DNA of 64,000 nt from Sipunculus nudus. Lineage: Eukaryota; Annelida; Sipuncula; Golfingiida; Sipunculidae. Where the stretch lies: NCBI GenBank assembly GCA_026874595.1, contig CM049306.1, positions 87,061,142 to 87,125,141 of the forward strand, given 5' to 3'. The position numbers and the translations under genes were made by a program. Shown here piece after piece: positions 1 through 12,362 of this stretch. The notes under the pieces were generated by a model. The model was not told where the DNA came from. It ran no database searches and saw nothing but the letters and a program-made list of their open reading frames with translations. How positions within the stretch are numbered: the first letter of the stretch is position 1; the number at the start of each line of letters is the position of its first letter.

Positions 1-1077
1 TCTAGACAGCAGGATGGTGGGCGTATCACTTATAATAATGAAATGAAAAGTGATTGTTTGTCAGAAACAGAACGACTCGCTGAAATGCAAATAAGTGTTT
101 ATATTCACATGTAGTTAACTCCTGTCTGTTAACCATCCCGTTAACACGACAATCCCGTTATGACCACATCCGACGTCTGACACCCGAGCAGTCTCCTAGA
201 GGACTGTCCCGCTGATCTCTAACAGACTTTTTCAACATGGTTCCACGATCTTGATTATTCTACGGAATTTTCTTTATAAAAATACCGTTCAATATACAGA
301 ACTTTCTTTAGGAAATTTACCTCTAAATTTATTTATTTTTCTTTTTAAAAAAATACCTTTCAATCCATGGATCTTTCTTTGATAAATTTAACTCTCAATA
401 TACGGAACTTTCTTTTCGAACTAGAGCCCGGAGCCGTGTAGGCCACACAAATGCGGCTTGGACAAAAAGACGGCTGACTGTAGTATAAAGCCAAGTTTCG
501 TGGCTCGATCCGACTTGCAAAATGTCTGCTGGCTTAAACTGACCTGAAGGCCTATTCATTTGACGATATAAAAAAGTACCCTTTTTAAAATTAAGATATC
601 TATATTACGTTAAACATATTGCATCCATTTTACATTTAACTAATTTGTGATTAAATATCGATTATAGTTAATCCTGGTTTAGTCATAAGCCAACACTTTC
701 TTACTTGATCAGTCACACCGTTTCCTTACAGCGACAAGAAAAGAAAAGAGAAGGAACAAAACCTGAACAATTGTTACGGACATTTTTAATTGTGAAAGAT
801 TTTTCTTTTTATATTTTTTTTTTCTCAAGCCAAATTTAGCGGCACAAAATCGGACACTTCGGCTTAATGATTTTAGTCGGCGCTTCCTGATATACTCGGC
901 TGGGCTTGGCTTGATCTTAACTCGGCTGGAGGTGGCGCAAAATGGCTGCAGCGCCAGGCTCTATTTCGAAATTTGCCAGTCAAGCATTCTGATTTTGATT
1001 ATTTTGGTCAATATCCCGATTATGCCGGAGGTAATGTGGATGAAATTTTCTCTTTTGAATATCTATACACGTTCTAA
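1..1077. other. Non-coding stretch, no gene seen
   Basis: AT-rich DNA with no recognisable coding segment. The only structure is a small degenerate repeat at 260-416, listed separately. A long open frame entering from 911 begins at a TTG codon and runs into the repeat element at 1078, so it is not evidence for a gene. Confidence 0.6.
260..416. repeat. Degenerate ~35-bp repeat cluster
   Basis: Three to four diverged copies of a unit containing CAATATACRGAACTTTCTTT followed by AAATTTAMCTCT are visible, starting near 261, 290, 361 and 396. The last copy is truncated. Old simple tandem repeat of unknown origin. Confidence 0.5.
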
Positions 1078-1770
1078 TGGGGCTGTCCCACTTAGGCGAT
1101 TCCACAGGCGACCAGGCTGTCGCCTCATGGTCCTCCGCTACGACAATAGTCTACGACAAGCTACAAATGGTTGGCGGCTGTCTGACGACAAGCTACGACA
1201 AGCAGGCGACAACCGGCGACACTGTCGCCGCGACAAAGGACAATCACTAACGACAACCTACGACCACATCTACGACAACCTACGACCACACTGGCGACAA
1301 CCTACGACACCAGAATTCTTGCTACGTCCACCCACGACAAGCTTTTACGATTCTCTACCATGTGCTATGAGGAGCTTGACAAAAGGATGGGCCTTGTTTC
1401 AAGTAACAACAGCCCGCGACAACACACGACTCCCGCGTCACCTGGCGAAAGCCTACGACAGGACCTACGACAACCCGCGCCACCTGGCGACAGCCTACGA
1501 CAGGACCTACGGCAACCCGCGTCACCTGGCGACAGCCTATGACAGCACCTACGCCAGTAGAAGACAGGCTTCGCTCACTGGCGACAAAAAAGCTGTCGCC
1601 TAAGAATTTTGAACATGTTGAAAATCCAGAGGCGACAGCTTCGAGGTCGCGCGTCTTGGGGCGACTTCAGGCGACTACACGCGACCGTACAGGCGAACAA
1701 CCAGCGACCATGAGGCGACAGCCTGGTCGCCTGTAGTCGCCTGTAGAGTCACCTAAGTGGGACAGCCCCA
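1078..1770. mobile_element. Non-autonomous DNA transposon, PIF/Harbinger-like
   Basis: The two ends are inverted copies: the first 19 bases, TGGGGCTGTCCCACTTAGG, match exactly at 1078 and, reversed, at 1770. Similarity continues for about 55-65 bp, with one extra 10-bp block in the right arm. The element is flanked by TAA at 1075-1077 and 1771-1773, a 3-bp duplication of the kind left by PIF/Harbinger transposases. The interior is built from variants of GCGAC and CTACGACAA, including a 42-bp tandem repeat, and codes for no transposase. A 230-codon open frame across it is a by-product of the repeat composition. The superfamily is inferred only from the TSD and TIR form. Confidence 0.7.
1439..1564. 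repeat. 42-bp tandem repeat, three units
   Basis: Units start at 1439, 1481 and 1523, each beginning CACCTGGCGA and containing CCTACGACAGGACCTACG. They differ by only a few substitutions and lie inside the Harbinger-like element. Because 42 is a multiple of three, all units read in one frame and give an artificial 14-residue periodic peptide. Confidence 0.8.
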
Positions 1771-1773
1771 TAA

Positions 1774-4700
1774 GGGATACAAAGCTGAACACTGCTAATA
1801 GTATTCAAAGGTATGCATCAAAACTTCCAAGAAGAATACTCTTGAATATAATCTTCTCCGACTGTCTTGTTATCTACAGTTGATTGTGTAAAAGTAGTCC
1901 CATCGGTCCCGTTTAATTGATACTATATTTGCAAACTGATAATATTCATTTAAACGGGGTGTTAATCTTCAAGGTTGTAACCGTCATTGTGATATTATGA
2001 ATTTCTATCGGATTGCTTCCGTCTGTTTCCAGTGTTATTCTCAATTATCTAATCTGGATTTTTCTTACAATGATGTTTCAATTCAATAATTCAATTTCAT
2101 TGTACTTGTGTTCTTCATGTTTAGAGCCAAATAATGTCATCTTGCTGCTCATGTGTCTTTATTATTTATTTTATTAACCAAATCACAAGAAAAGGTAAGC
2201 AGATGTATCGATGAACTTCCTAAATATTTCTGATCTTTTTAAATTCACCCATGTGTATAATCCTATGGGTTTTCCTGATTTATAAAAAAAATAGGCTAAC
2301 AGAAAAACGGAAACATGGTTTGACACCACAATATGACTCAAATCGACGCTGTTTTAGAATTAAATATCCAAAATTTATGCAAAACAAAAGCTTTTTTCAT
2401 ATATTTCAGACCATGGGAATTGACTTAGCGCCCTCGTGTCTGAGCCTTGCTGAGATCACTTACATAAAATGCTGAGTAGATAAGAAATTCTTAAACTGTT
2501 GTCCATCTTCCCCATTACACGTTTGAGAATATTTTAAGTGATGGCGTGAAGAGTGCCTCGCAGCATTATTACCAAGGACTTGGTAAAACAAATTAAAAAA
2601 TATTGGCGAAGAATAGAACATAAATAAATGTGGCATCAGTTTGAAGTAGTTTATTTATTACCATCGTTAATAATCATGTTCACCATAAATTATTTGAATT
2701 TTTTATTTTTCTTAACAAAATGTTAACAATAAATAGATTTACCTTATAACAGTAAATGTCGCTTTATGTACAAGCTTGACTTGTCTTACAATAGCATGAC
2801 ACGTATAAAAAACAGTCTCTGTAATTGACAATAACACTATAAAACAAGATTAGGTTATTGCTGGAGGACTTGATGGATTTATCCAGATCCGTTGATGGCA
2901 GTTTTGAGAAATGGTGTCACACGCAAAACGGCATGTGTGTCACCGATCCATCACGGAGTGTGACGGATGGCATGTCACGCCTGTCACAGTGATGTCACCC
3001 CTGGGATCCCTTGACGAGACAGATTCCCACCAAACCCCCGTCCAGATCTGTTTAAGTGTTATGTTATCCCGTCTGTTAAGTGCTGCTTATATCTTTATTT
3101 CACCAGTGTAAGTAGCTCTACAAACAGGACAATTATTGAACATGTACGTGATGGTTATTTTCTGTGGCAGATGATTTTTTAAAATCGATCGCGTGACAGT
3201 TATTTCTGTTTTTTTTTAAAAAAGCCCGATATTTTATCAGTTACTGGATAATACATACAAATTTAAAACTTTGTGTAGCATAAAGCACAGATGCCCTAAC
3301 CTGCCTGTAGGCCACCCTGTTTATTTAAATTGCGCCATTTATAATTAATTAACCCAACTTCTAAACGAACTCGTAACAGAAAATACGTTTGAATCTGGCG
3401 GCAAAGCTATCATGTTTACGCTTTTAGCACATCATAACTAAAAACAGACTTAAGAGGCAATGACGGTTATAAAATTTGAAATAGCCGTCATTAAGAAACT
3501 AAATGAAGGATTAACTCAGTCGTTATAAGATTACTCAAGCTTCTGAATCTTGAAGGAGAAAAACTTTTCTTCAAACGTTGGTATGGATTTCTTGTTCACT
3601 GGGGGTTCGAAAGTTTTAATACTGAATCGGCGGTTGCGCTAAAAGAGTAACATGGGTTTTCCACAAAGAAGTATAACATTTTATATGTGTAAAAATTGTG
3701 ATTTATTCATGGACTGGACATTGTGGAGTTTATAAGCCTTGAATATGAATAAAGGTACCAAAGTATAATATTAGTATAATAAAAGTATAATATTAAAAAC
3801 GTTAAGGGATTTGCACTTTTATGTCACCATACAAAGTAAGTAACAATAGAATTATGGATGACATTCTGCTAAAACTATTTTTTTTTAAATCGTTTGAGAA
3901 ATTGATCTTTATATCGTTAAAATACCTTTGTATAATTTAGTTTAAACATATATTTTTTAACCATAAAAAATTTAATCGCAACAATATATACGTAGGTGGA
4001 ATCCTGAGAATATATAGATTAAGGTTTTGTAGTTAATTAGATTAGCGATTTTAAAATTTAATTATACTGAATATTTTAAAAAGCGATAGATCTCACATCT
4101 GTAAAAAAAAAACATGCATTCGATAATTACATCATCTTAGAATACATACATACATTTTCTTTTATTATTGAATGTATATTCGTTTCACCTAACGACTGTA
4201 ATTAAATTAAAATATTTTGGACATATTAACTAACACAAATTTCTATTTTTAAAATGGTAGGTAACAACTTTAACCATTAAGCAATAACTTTGTAAAGAAT
4301 ATTTTCTCTCAGATTTTATGTTTCCAAAAATAAAAGCAAAGTTTGAAAGCTGTATTTGTGATGGTTTGGGAGAATATAATCAACAAAAGATAGAGTCGAA
4401 TGAAAGTTTGGTTTAAGTATGAGCTAAAAACTGTTATGAAGAGAAATTTTTTTTTCTTAAGTCTTATTAAACGAATTCAAATTGTGGGTTGATTGGCTTT
4501 TTTCTCCGTTAATTAGCCTTAAGAATTTATAATGTATAAAACGTGATTTAATGCCAAATGTCATATCTGCAATTGTGAAAAAAAGGCGAAATTATACTAG
4601 CCGGGGATTGTCTCTAGTCATTCGGGCACCTGCCTTGCACTAATAGGTTTCAATAAATAAAGCCCAGTATATCATTTAAGCTGCGCCCATTTTGAGTAAA

Positions 4701-5240
4701 AGACCTACCACTGCCGGTCACAGTCCCGGATGTAAATCAAGTCTTACCTGCATTTGTCAGCCAATAGGCAATTTAAAATCGTTGATATAATGTCTTAGGA
4801 CAAACATGTGGTTTTGTTTGCACCCTAGGTAGCATTAATAAATTATTTTATCTTTCTCATCAAATAAATTGTCAGTATCATAATCTTGTTGCAAGGTGGG
4901 CAAAACAATTAATTATAAGTTCACAACTTTTCTATATGAAAAGTAATATTTTATGGTTGTTAGACGATGCTAATACCTACAGGTTTTTAGTCGCAAAATA
5001 TTACATAATCTTTATTTTAGAGCGCATCATTCCCTTATTATATGATGGGTGAACTGATACATTCTATGCTACAAGCTCGATTGGTCCTTGCTTGAAAACT
5101 GGTAGCCTAAACCAGCTCGGCATTTTACTTGACGTGATTCCAAATGTTTAGACAAGACATGTACCTTTATTAATCAAATTATATACGAGCAAATGATGTT
5201 TTGCAACGTATGATATGATAAACAGTTTTTAGAGACACCA
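1774..5240. other. Non-coding stretch, no gene seen
   Basis: AT-rich sequence with many homopolymer runs. Around 2911-3000 there is a dense set of GTGTCAC/GTGACGG words in both orientations, too irregular to call an element. No ORF resembles a known protein. Confidence 0.55.
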
Positions 5241-6422
5241 CTTTGTGAGACAAAGTGGCGTCTATTTAACTCAAAGGGGAGGGTGGGATGACTCGCACAC
5301 TGAAAGCGTAGGGGAGTCGAATCACCCAATTATGACCCCCCCCCCCAACGGGGAGTCGGAGGGTGGATTTGGCTATGGTTGTCATAACACAGCACTTAAC
5401 TGCCCCAGGGGAGTGCATGCTGACCCTTCGTGAAGTGTCAGGCCTTGAGGAGCTCCCGGGCAGCGCGCAGCCAGCTTGGACAAGGGCGCACGCTGACCAC
5501 GCGTGAGCCGGGCCGGACACGGGATACCTCGTGGACTACATGGGACGGAACTAGGTCACGGTTGCGTGCACGTGCACAAAGTGCTGCGCTCTATGTAAAC
5601 GTGCCATGTTCATGTACGTGTTCACGTCTCAGGTGTACACAACATTATAACATGTGTCTTTACAACATTTTTGCCCAGAGGGTACTGATACTAGCAGAGT
5701 CGGTGTTACATTAATTCAGCATGTGAAAGTATAAGTTAGTACGGATCGTTTTGCAGTCTTCACAACAATCATCGTCGTCTTCCCTGACCAAGCGATTGCA
5801 GTGCATCGTAGGCCTATACTAAGTACTGTCGAGTGATAGCCAGTCAAGTCGGCCGGTGAGTAGGTGAATTGTATAAAATGCTGTTTCTGAAAAGTGAGTA
5901 ATTTGTTAAGAACAGGCACTAATTTTGATACTTTAGCTGTGTCAAAATTGCCAAACAATGAACCACAGTGTATGTCACCTGAGTGACAGTCAAGTTCGGT
6001 AAGTAGGGGGGCCTATGTATTATGATAAATCTGTATGTAACTTCAAATAATGTAACCAAGTACCCGAAAATACACCTATTAGTAAAGCTAAATGTATGTT
6101 CATTAAAAAAACTGACACACTTTGGTGAAATGTGTACTCCTGAGTCTTTACAGTCTGACTGAAACATAATACAGCAGGTTCAGTACACACACACCTATAA
6201 ATATAATGTGTAAGGTTTAATTTTCATACACTTACATCCCCAATGGTCATGGTCATCTGTGTAGTAAAAGTAATTTTCAAATATTTTGTAGAGTCTATTC
6301 CTGGACCAATGAGCCTGGAGAAGGAGAATACAGCTAGCTGACATTGGAGAATCGCCCAACCTGCCAGGTAACTATTAATTAATTTTGCTGAACATGTTGT
6401 ATGATATAAATATATACATATG

Positions 6423-6426
<4 letters not shown>
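5241..6426. other. Non-coding stretch with a GC-rich patch
   Basis: The segment 5270-5640 is richer in G and C than its surroundings and contains a C run near 5337-5346. Short open frames exist on both strands but none is recognisable. Two similar 30-35-bp phrases containing GTCAAGT..CGGT(G/A)AGTAGG lie at about 5840-5866 and 5985-6008. Confidence 0.5.

Positions 6427-6464
<38 letters not shown>
6427..6464. repeat. (TA)n microsatellite
   Basis: An uninterrupted alternating AT run is seen directly. Confidence 0.95.
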
Positions 6465-6466
<2 letters not shown>

Positions 6467-6727
6467 TATATAGAACATTTAAGGATATGATAAGTATATA
6501 AACAAATAAACTTAATGTAAATTCAATGAAGACCTAATATTTCATATGTTGTAAATGTTTGGTATAGTACTAATATTATTGTCACCCTGGCTTATTGCTC
6601 TAAGTTTCCAGTATTCCTATATTAATCGAAAATTGCAATTATATTCCCAACACATGGATTTTCTTCAAGCCACTGATTGATAAATGACTGGTTTTCTACT
6701 AGACCTAAACACAGTATAACAAATTTG

Positions 6728-6733
<6 letters not shown>

Positions 6734-6782
<49 letters not shown>

Positions 6783-6800
6783 TTGTGTGTGAACATGATT
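6734..6800. repeat. (TA)n-(TG)n compound microsatellite
   Basis: About 38 bp of TA repeat passes directly into TG/TTTG repeats. Confidence 0.95.
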
Positions 6801-7638
6801 ATACAAGTTGTCAATACATCCTTTTACTCCTGTAGCTACCCTACACTTGACAACTAGTACACAGACGTACCTCAAGCCCTGTTGAGCCATGTGGATGGAT
6901 TGTTTGCAAATGAACTTATGGTAAGTGACTCTAAAACAATGAATCCCATTTATAAATACATGTATAATGAACATTTTCAGATAACATTTCACATGACACT
7001 GTGCTTGCTTAAGTTTTTTTATTTTGCAATATTGAAGGCACACATTTTGGGAGATGAATGGGAAGAGGACTCCTTAATCTCAGGAACTAATCCTCCAATA
7101 TGAATATTATATAAAGTACACCTCCGATGAAGCATCTAAAATAATTATCAGAATGACATATTCAGTCATGTAAGCTGTGATTCAATGTTCACAAAATCCT
7201 CGACACAACTCTGTCATATAGAATTTGTTTTTCATGGAATTTTACATTTTCTTTTGTACTTTCATGACTCTGGAGAAAACATTTTCGTTACAGATTTGTA
7301 ACCCCGAGTAGAAGGAGGGACCAGGGCAATTCTATTGTTCAAGTACAGAAGCAGAAAATGAAGAGAGAGCTATATGCTTGTCACTCGGGTAGCCGTGAAC
7401 CCAACTTTGGAGTGGTAACTACTTGCTTGAGAGGAAGCCGAGATGGATGACGATACAATAACGCTACACATTTACTCTTTATGTGAACACTGAAACACTC
7501 AGACAGAACCCTGTCCACATTGTAAGGAATAATCAGTCGTAAAACTGTTGCAGACAAATACACGTATCACAAATTACACGACCACTTGGTTTTAATAAAT
7601 ATACGGTCTACGTAAAAATATCTATTGTTATTATTATT

Positions 7639-7641
<3 letters not shown>

Positions 7642-7727
<86 letters not shown>
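7642..7727. repeat. (TA)n-(GA)n compound microsatellite
   Basis: A long TA run (7642-7698) continues into a GA run (to 7727). TTATTATTATT precedes it. Peptides read from this segment on either strand are artefacts. Confidence 0.95.
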
Positions 7728-7730
<3 letters not shown>

Positions 7731-7764
7731 GAAAGAGTGAATACGTATGAATCCGACAGGTCCA

Positions 7765-7910
7765 TGACAACCCATAGGTTGTCACAGCAAACATTATTAA
7801 CCCTTTTTACAACCCTAGAGGGTTGTCAAATTCATATTTTTACAACCTGTGTTGTTGTTTTTGGTACACCTATTTGACAACCCTAAAGTTGTCGATTTGA
7901 CAACCCTATG
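7765..7910. repeat. Cluster of small GACAACCC palindromes
   Basis: Four hairpins built on the same word lie within about 130 bp: TGACAACC/GGTTGTCA (7765-7784, loop CATA), ACAACCCT/AGGGTTGT (7809-7826, loop AG), ACAAC/GTTGT (7842-7855) and GACAAC/GTTGTC (7876-7893). A lone GACAACCC half follows at 7899. The first two stems are perfect. Spacing is irregular and there are no flanking TIRs. Confidence 0.7.
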
Positions 7911-7964
7911 TTTTCAGTGCACGCATAGGAGGGAAGTCGATACTGGGACAACACTTTTATAAAC

Positions 7965-8012
7965 ACACACACACACATACCCACATATATATATATATAT
8001 ATATATATGTGT
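7965..8012. repeat. (CA)n-(TA)n-(TG)n microsatellite
   Basis: CA repeats, then TA repeats, then TGTGTG. Confidence 0.9.
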
Positions 8013-9590
8013 GTTCCTTTTAGTGTCTGTTTGACACATTGTATGTATATAAGGATCATGGTTTTAATGATTAAAAAAATATGTATTTTTTCCAGTATTG
8101 GTAAATTCTAAAAAATATTCAATAGTAAACTCTAATTAAAATTTTAATTAATAATATATTTCATTTTCAATGTATAACTATTATTCTCTGTATAACCCCC
8201 CCCCCCTTTTTTTTTGAAAGGATGGTTAAATTGACCATCCCCCATTTCTAAAAAGTCGGGGGTGGTGTATGGACATGACTTCTGACAATTACAGGGGACA
8301 TATTTATTTGCTATGTTTATTGTGGAACAGGAAGGAAACATAGCAGAGGAAAAATTGTTTTGAGAAGATTTCATATAGTTTGATGTCATCCAACTAAAAA
8401 TTGGTTACCTTTTTACGAAATTTTATCAAAACTATTAAAATGTCATGTTGGAAAGAATGTTAATTTAATTAATACACATGCCATCAAACAGAACACCACA
8501 CCAGGTTTAAAATGATATACATCTTTTTGGTCTAATATTAATTTCAAATGGCATTTGGTTGATTTTGATAGAAGTGGTGCCGGGGTTGCTGCTTTGAAAT
8601 AAACCATTATACATGTGTTAAAGCTGATTACAATTATATTAAACAAGTGGACTCTGCAGTCAAGATCTGTGAATACAAGAGAATCTATTGGTGAAGTCGG
8701 TTCTAAAGATCATCCCGTATCAATTCTCATTAACAGTGTGAAAGATCTACAGCGTCATCTTTTCTTGGAAATAAGGCAGCTTAGATGAAACAGGATGGAA
8801 TTTATATACACCGATCTTACTGAAAGTGGCTCGATCATGTGTACTTTAGGGCCCGTTAGTCTGGGGGTATCAACCGATTTTTGAGAAATTTGTGGAAAAG
8901 TTAGTTAAATTTAAAAAAAATAGCTGCCAGTGACTGATTCAAGCACTCAGACATTTAATGTTAAGAAATCACAATCAGATTTTTATAATACAATTGTGTT
9001 AAACAATTCATATATTATCTATTCTTTCACGACATATATGACCAAGGGGATGGGGGCAAGGTTGCAGTTGATACCATAAATAAGATACTAGTAAGCAAAT
9101 GACACATAGATTATAGCAGTAAGCTTACTGTCAAGCATGATCAATTACACTGTTAGTTGATATTAATACCTTTTGGCATACTTCAAACAACTTGATTCAC
9201 AGTTACACACATTTATGAGGAAACGTATTTGTGGTTAAAGCACATTACTTGATGATCCATTGGACAAAATATTGATTGCTGATTAAATATGAACTTATCC
9301 TGTGACATGACTGATCGTTGAAAGTGTCAAAACTATCATTAAACAGATCAAAATAAAAATAAAACAAGTGACCCATAGGTCATGACGCTCAGCAGACTGG
9401 CATGTTGATAATATGTCCTTGCACAGACAACTAATTAAGATAGGTGGCATTTTTGTTTATGCATATTAGCTAAAGTTCATCAAGACCCAACCCATAAAAA
9501 CAAATTTGATGACAATCCAACCAGCCTTTCATGAGGAATCTGGCAATTTGTGTGTATTCTGCATTATTTCTGGGATGCTCAAATATACCC
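8013..9590. other. Non-coding stretch, no gene seen
   Basis: AT-rich, with a C run followed by a T run at about 8197-8213. A ~50-bp phrase around 8465-8520 recurs in weaker form near 42930-42985 (listed as a finding). No coding segment was recognised. Confidence 0.5.
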
Positions 9591-12362
9591 CAAAACTCTG
9601 AAAATATAGGTCACTGTGACCCAATTTTCAGGTTTCAGGGAAGAACTTTTGAGGAACTCTCAGGATGTCAGGTTAGAAGATTCAGGGCCCCATGGTCATG
9701 ATTTGTGCCCTACTTTGGTATCAAATTTTCAATTATTCTGAGGGGTGCTTATAAGCCCCATAGCTCAGAAAATATGGATAACAGAGACCTTAATTCACGT
9801 TTCCAAGGAGACTTTTCACAGATCTCCCTGGATGTCAAGTTTGAAGATTTCTAGGACCAATGGTTACAATTTGAGCCCTGTTAAGGGACGACCGGATCTT
9901 TGAAGGTCTCATAAATAGGCCTAGCAAAAAAAAATGTGTTAAATTTTTTTTTTAAATTTAGGTGGTGCCACTAGTCCACAAGAACTGATGAAACACTCCA
10001 TGATGAATATGCATGTAAAGAATCAGGGTGATTACTGCAATAGTTGTTCAGATACTGGAGCTTTTGTATCGATTTTTAGTTATTCTGGGGGGTACTAGTA
10101 TTTCTGAGCCCCATAGCTCAGACAATATGGGTGACAGAGACCTAATTTGAGGTTTCCATGGAGTTTTTTATGTACCTCCCAGGATGTCAAGAATGAAGAT
10201 TCAAGCTCAAATAGTTATGATTTGTGCCCTGTTAACAGACGACCATTTTTTGAAGGTCTCAAAAATAAAGATAAAAATGCGTAAAAATTCAAAGAAGTCC
10301 GGATGGCACCACCAGTTTGCAGGAACTGATGAAACACGCCATGATGCATATGCATGCAAAGAATAATGCCAATCAATGCACTAGTTGTTCAGATACCAGA
10401 GCTTTTGTATCAAATTTTTAGTTATTCTGGGGGGGGGGGGGGGGGGTATTTCTGAGCCTCATAGCTCAGACAATATGGGTGACAGAGACCTAATTTGAGG
10501 TTTCCAAGGAGACTTTTCATGGGCCTCCTAACATGTCAAGAAAAAAGATTCTAGGTCTACATGTTACGTTATGTGCCCTGTTAACAGATGACGGCATCTT
10601 TTGAGGTCTCAAAAATTGAGAAAAAATATCATAAAAATCGAAAAAATACAGGTGGCGCCACCAGTCTACAGAAACTGATGAAACACTGCAAGATCAATTA
10701 CCTTGCAAAGAATCATGGTGATTAATGCATTAGTTGTTCAGATATTTGAGCTTTTGTATCAAATTTTTCATTATTCTGCGGGGTACTTCGGAACCAAATA
10801 GCTTGAAAAATATGGATAACAGAGACTAAATCAAGGTTTCCAAAAAGACTTTTCATGGACCTCCCTGCATGTCAAGACAGAAGATTCTAAGTCCAGTCAT
10901 TAAGATTTGTGCCCTGTTAACAGATGATGGCATCTTTTGAGGTCTCAAAAATTGAGAAAAAATATAATAAAAATAAAAAAAATACAGGTGGCGCCACCAG
11001 TCTGCAGAAACTGATGAAACACTGGAAGATTAATATCCATGCAAAGAATCATGGTGATTAATGCATTAGTTGTTCAGATATTTAAGCTTTTGTATCAAAT
11101 TTTTCATTTTTCTGGGGGAACTTCGGAGCCCAATAGCTTAAAGAATATGGGTAACAGAGACCTAATTCCAGGTTTTCAAGAAGACTTTTCATGGACCTCT
11201 CTGAATGTAAAGTGAGAAGATTCCAGGACCAGCGGTTACGATTTGTACCCTGTTAACAGATGACAGCATCTTTTGAGGTCTCAAAAAAACAGAGAAAAAA
11301 AAAACGAAAAAAAATCGAAAAAATACAGGTGGCGCCCCCATCTGCAGAAACTGATGAAACACTTCTTTATCCATATCCATGCAAAGAATCATGGTGATCA
11401 ATGCATTAATTGTTCAGATATTTGAGCTTTTGTATCAAATTTTTCATTATTCTGCGGGGTACTTCAGAGCCACACAGCTTGAATAATATGGGTAACAGAG
11501 ACCTAAATTTAGGTTTCCAAAAAGACTTTTCATGGACCTCCCTGCATGTCAAGACAGAAGATTCTAAGCCCAGTCATTAAGATTTGTGCCCTGTTAACAG
11601 ATGATGGCATCTTTTGAGGTCTCAAAAATAGAGAAAAAAAAAAAATCGTAAAAAATCGACAAAATACAGGTGGCGCCACCAGTCTGCAGAAACTGATGAA
11701 ACACTCCTTGATCAATATCCATGCAAAGAATCATTGTGATCAATGCATTAATTGTTCATATATTGCAGCTTTTGTATCAAATTTTTTATTATTCTTGGGG
11801 GTACTTCGGAGCCCCATAGCTTGAAGAATATGGGTAACAGAGACCTAATCCCAGGTTTCCAAGAAGATTTGTCATTGACCTCCCTGCATGTCAAGACAGA
11901 AGATTCTAAGTCCAGTCGTTAAGATTTGTGCCCTGTTAACAGATGATGGCATCTTTTGAGGTCTCAAAAATAGAGAAAAAAATTGTAAAAAAATCGAAAA
12001 AATACAGGTGGCGCCACCAGTCTGCAGAAACTGATGAAACACTCCATGATCAATATCCATGGAAAGAATCATGGTAATCAATGCATTAGTTGTTCAGATA
12101 TTTGAGCTTTTGAATCAAATTTTTCATTTTTCTGGGGGGTACTTCGGAGCCCCATAGCTTAAATAATATGAGTAACAGAGACCTAATTCCAGGTTTCCAA
12201 GGAGATTTATCATTGACCTCTCTGGATGTAAAGTTAAGAGATTCCAGGTCCAGTGGTTACGATTTGTGCCTTGTTAACGGACAGACGGCCGGATGGCCGG
12301 ACGGACGACGGACAAAGAGTGATCGCTATAGCTCAGATGACTTACAGTCAGCTGAGCTAAAA
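9591..12362 (+). repeat. Tandem array of ~340-bp units with a 3' tail (Helitron-like or similar)
   Basis: Head-to-tail units each contain a GGTGGCGCCACC-type palindrome followed by CTGCAGAAACTGATGAAACAC. The palindrome or a variant starts at 9961, 10302, 10651, 10987, 11329, 11669 and 12007, giving spacings of 336-349 bp. A second landmark, GTTAACAG or a variant, at 9880, 10231, 10580, 10916, 11252, 11593, 11935 and 12273 confirms the period. The first unit (from ~9591) is the most diverged. The last unit runs into a unique tail with GGACGGACGACGGACAAAG and a hairpin AGCTCAG/CTGAGCT (12330-12358) followed by AAAA. A solo relative lies at 55560-55997. Bivalve elements with internal tandem cores are known; assignment to that group is inference. 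Confidence 0.75.

Noticed and set aside
911-1603. 230-codon plus-strand open frame
   Set aside because: It starts with TTG, not ATG, and most of it is the GCGAC/CTACGAC repeat of the Harbinger-like element, whose composition lacks stop codons.
11189-12081. Three similar minus-strand frames of 60-70 codons
   Set aside because: They recur only because the 340-bp units recur. Their N-terminal halves are in different frames, and their Phe-rich parts come from A runs.
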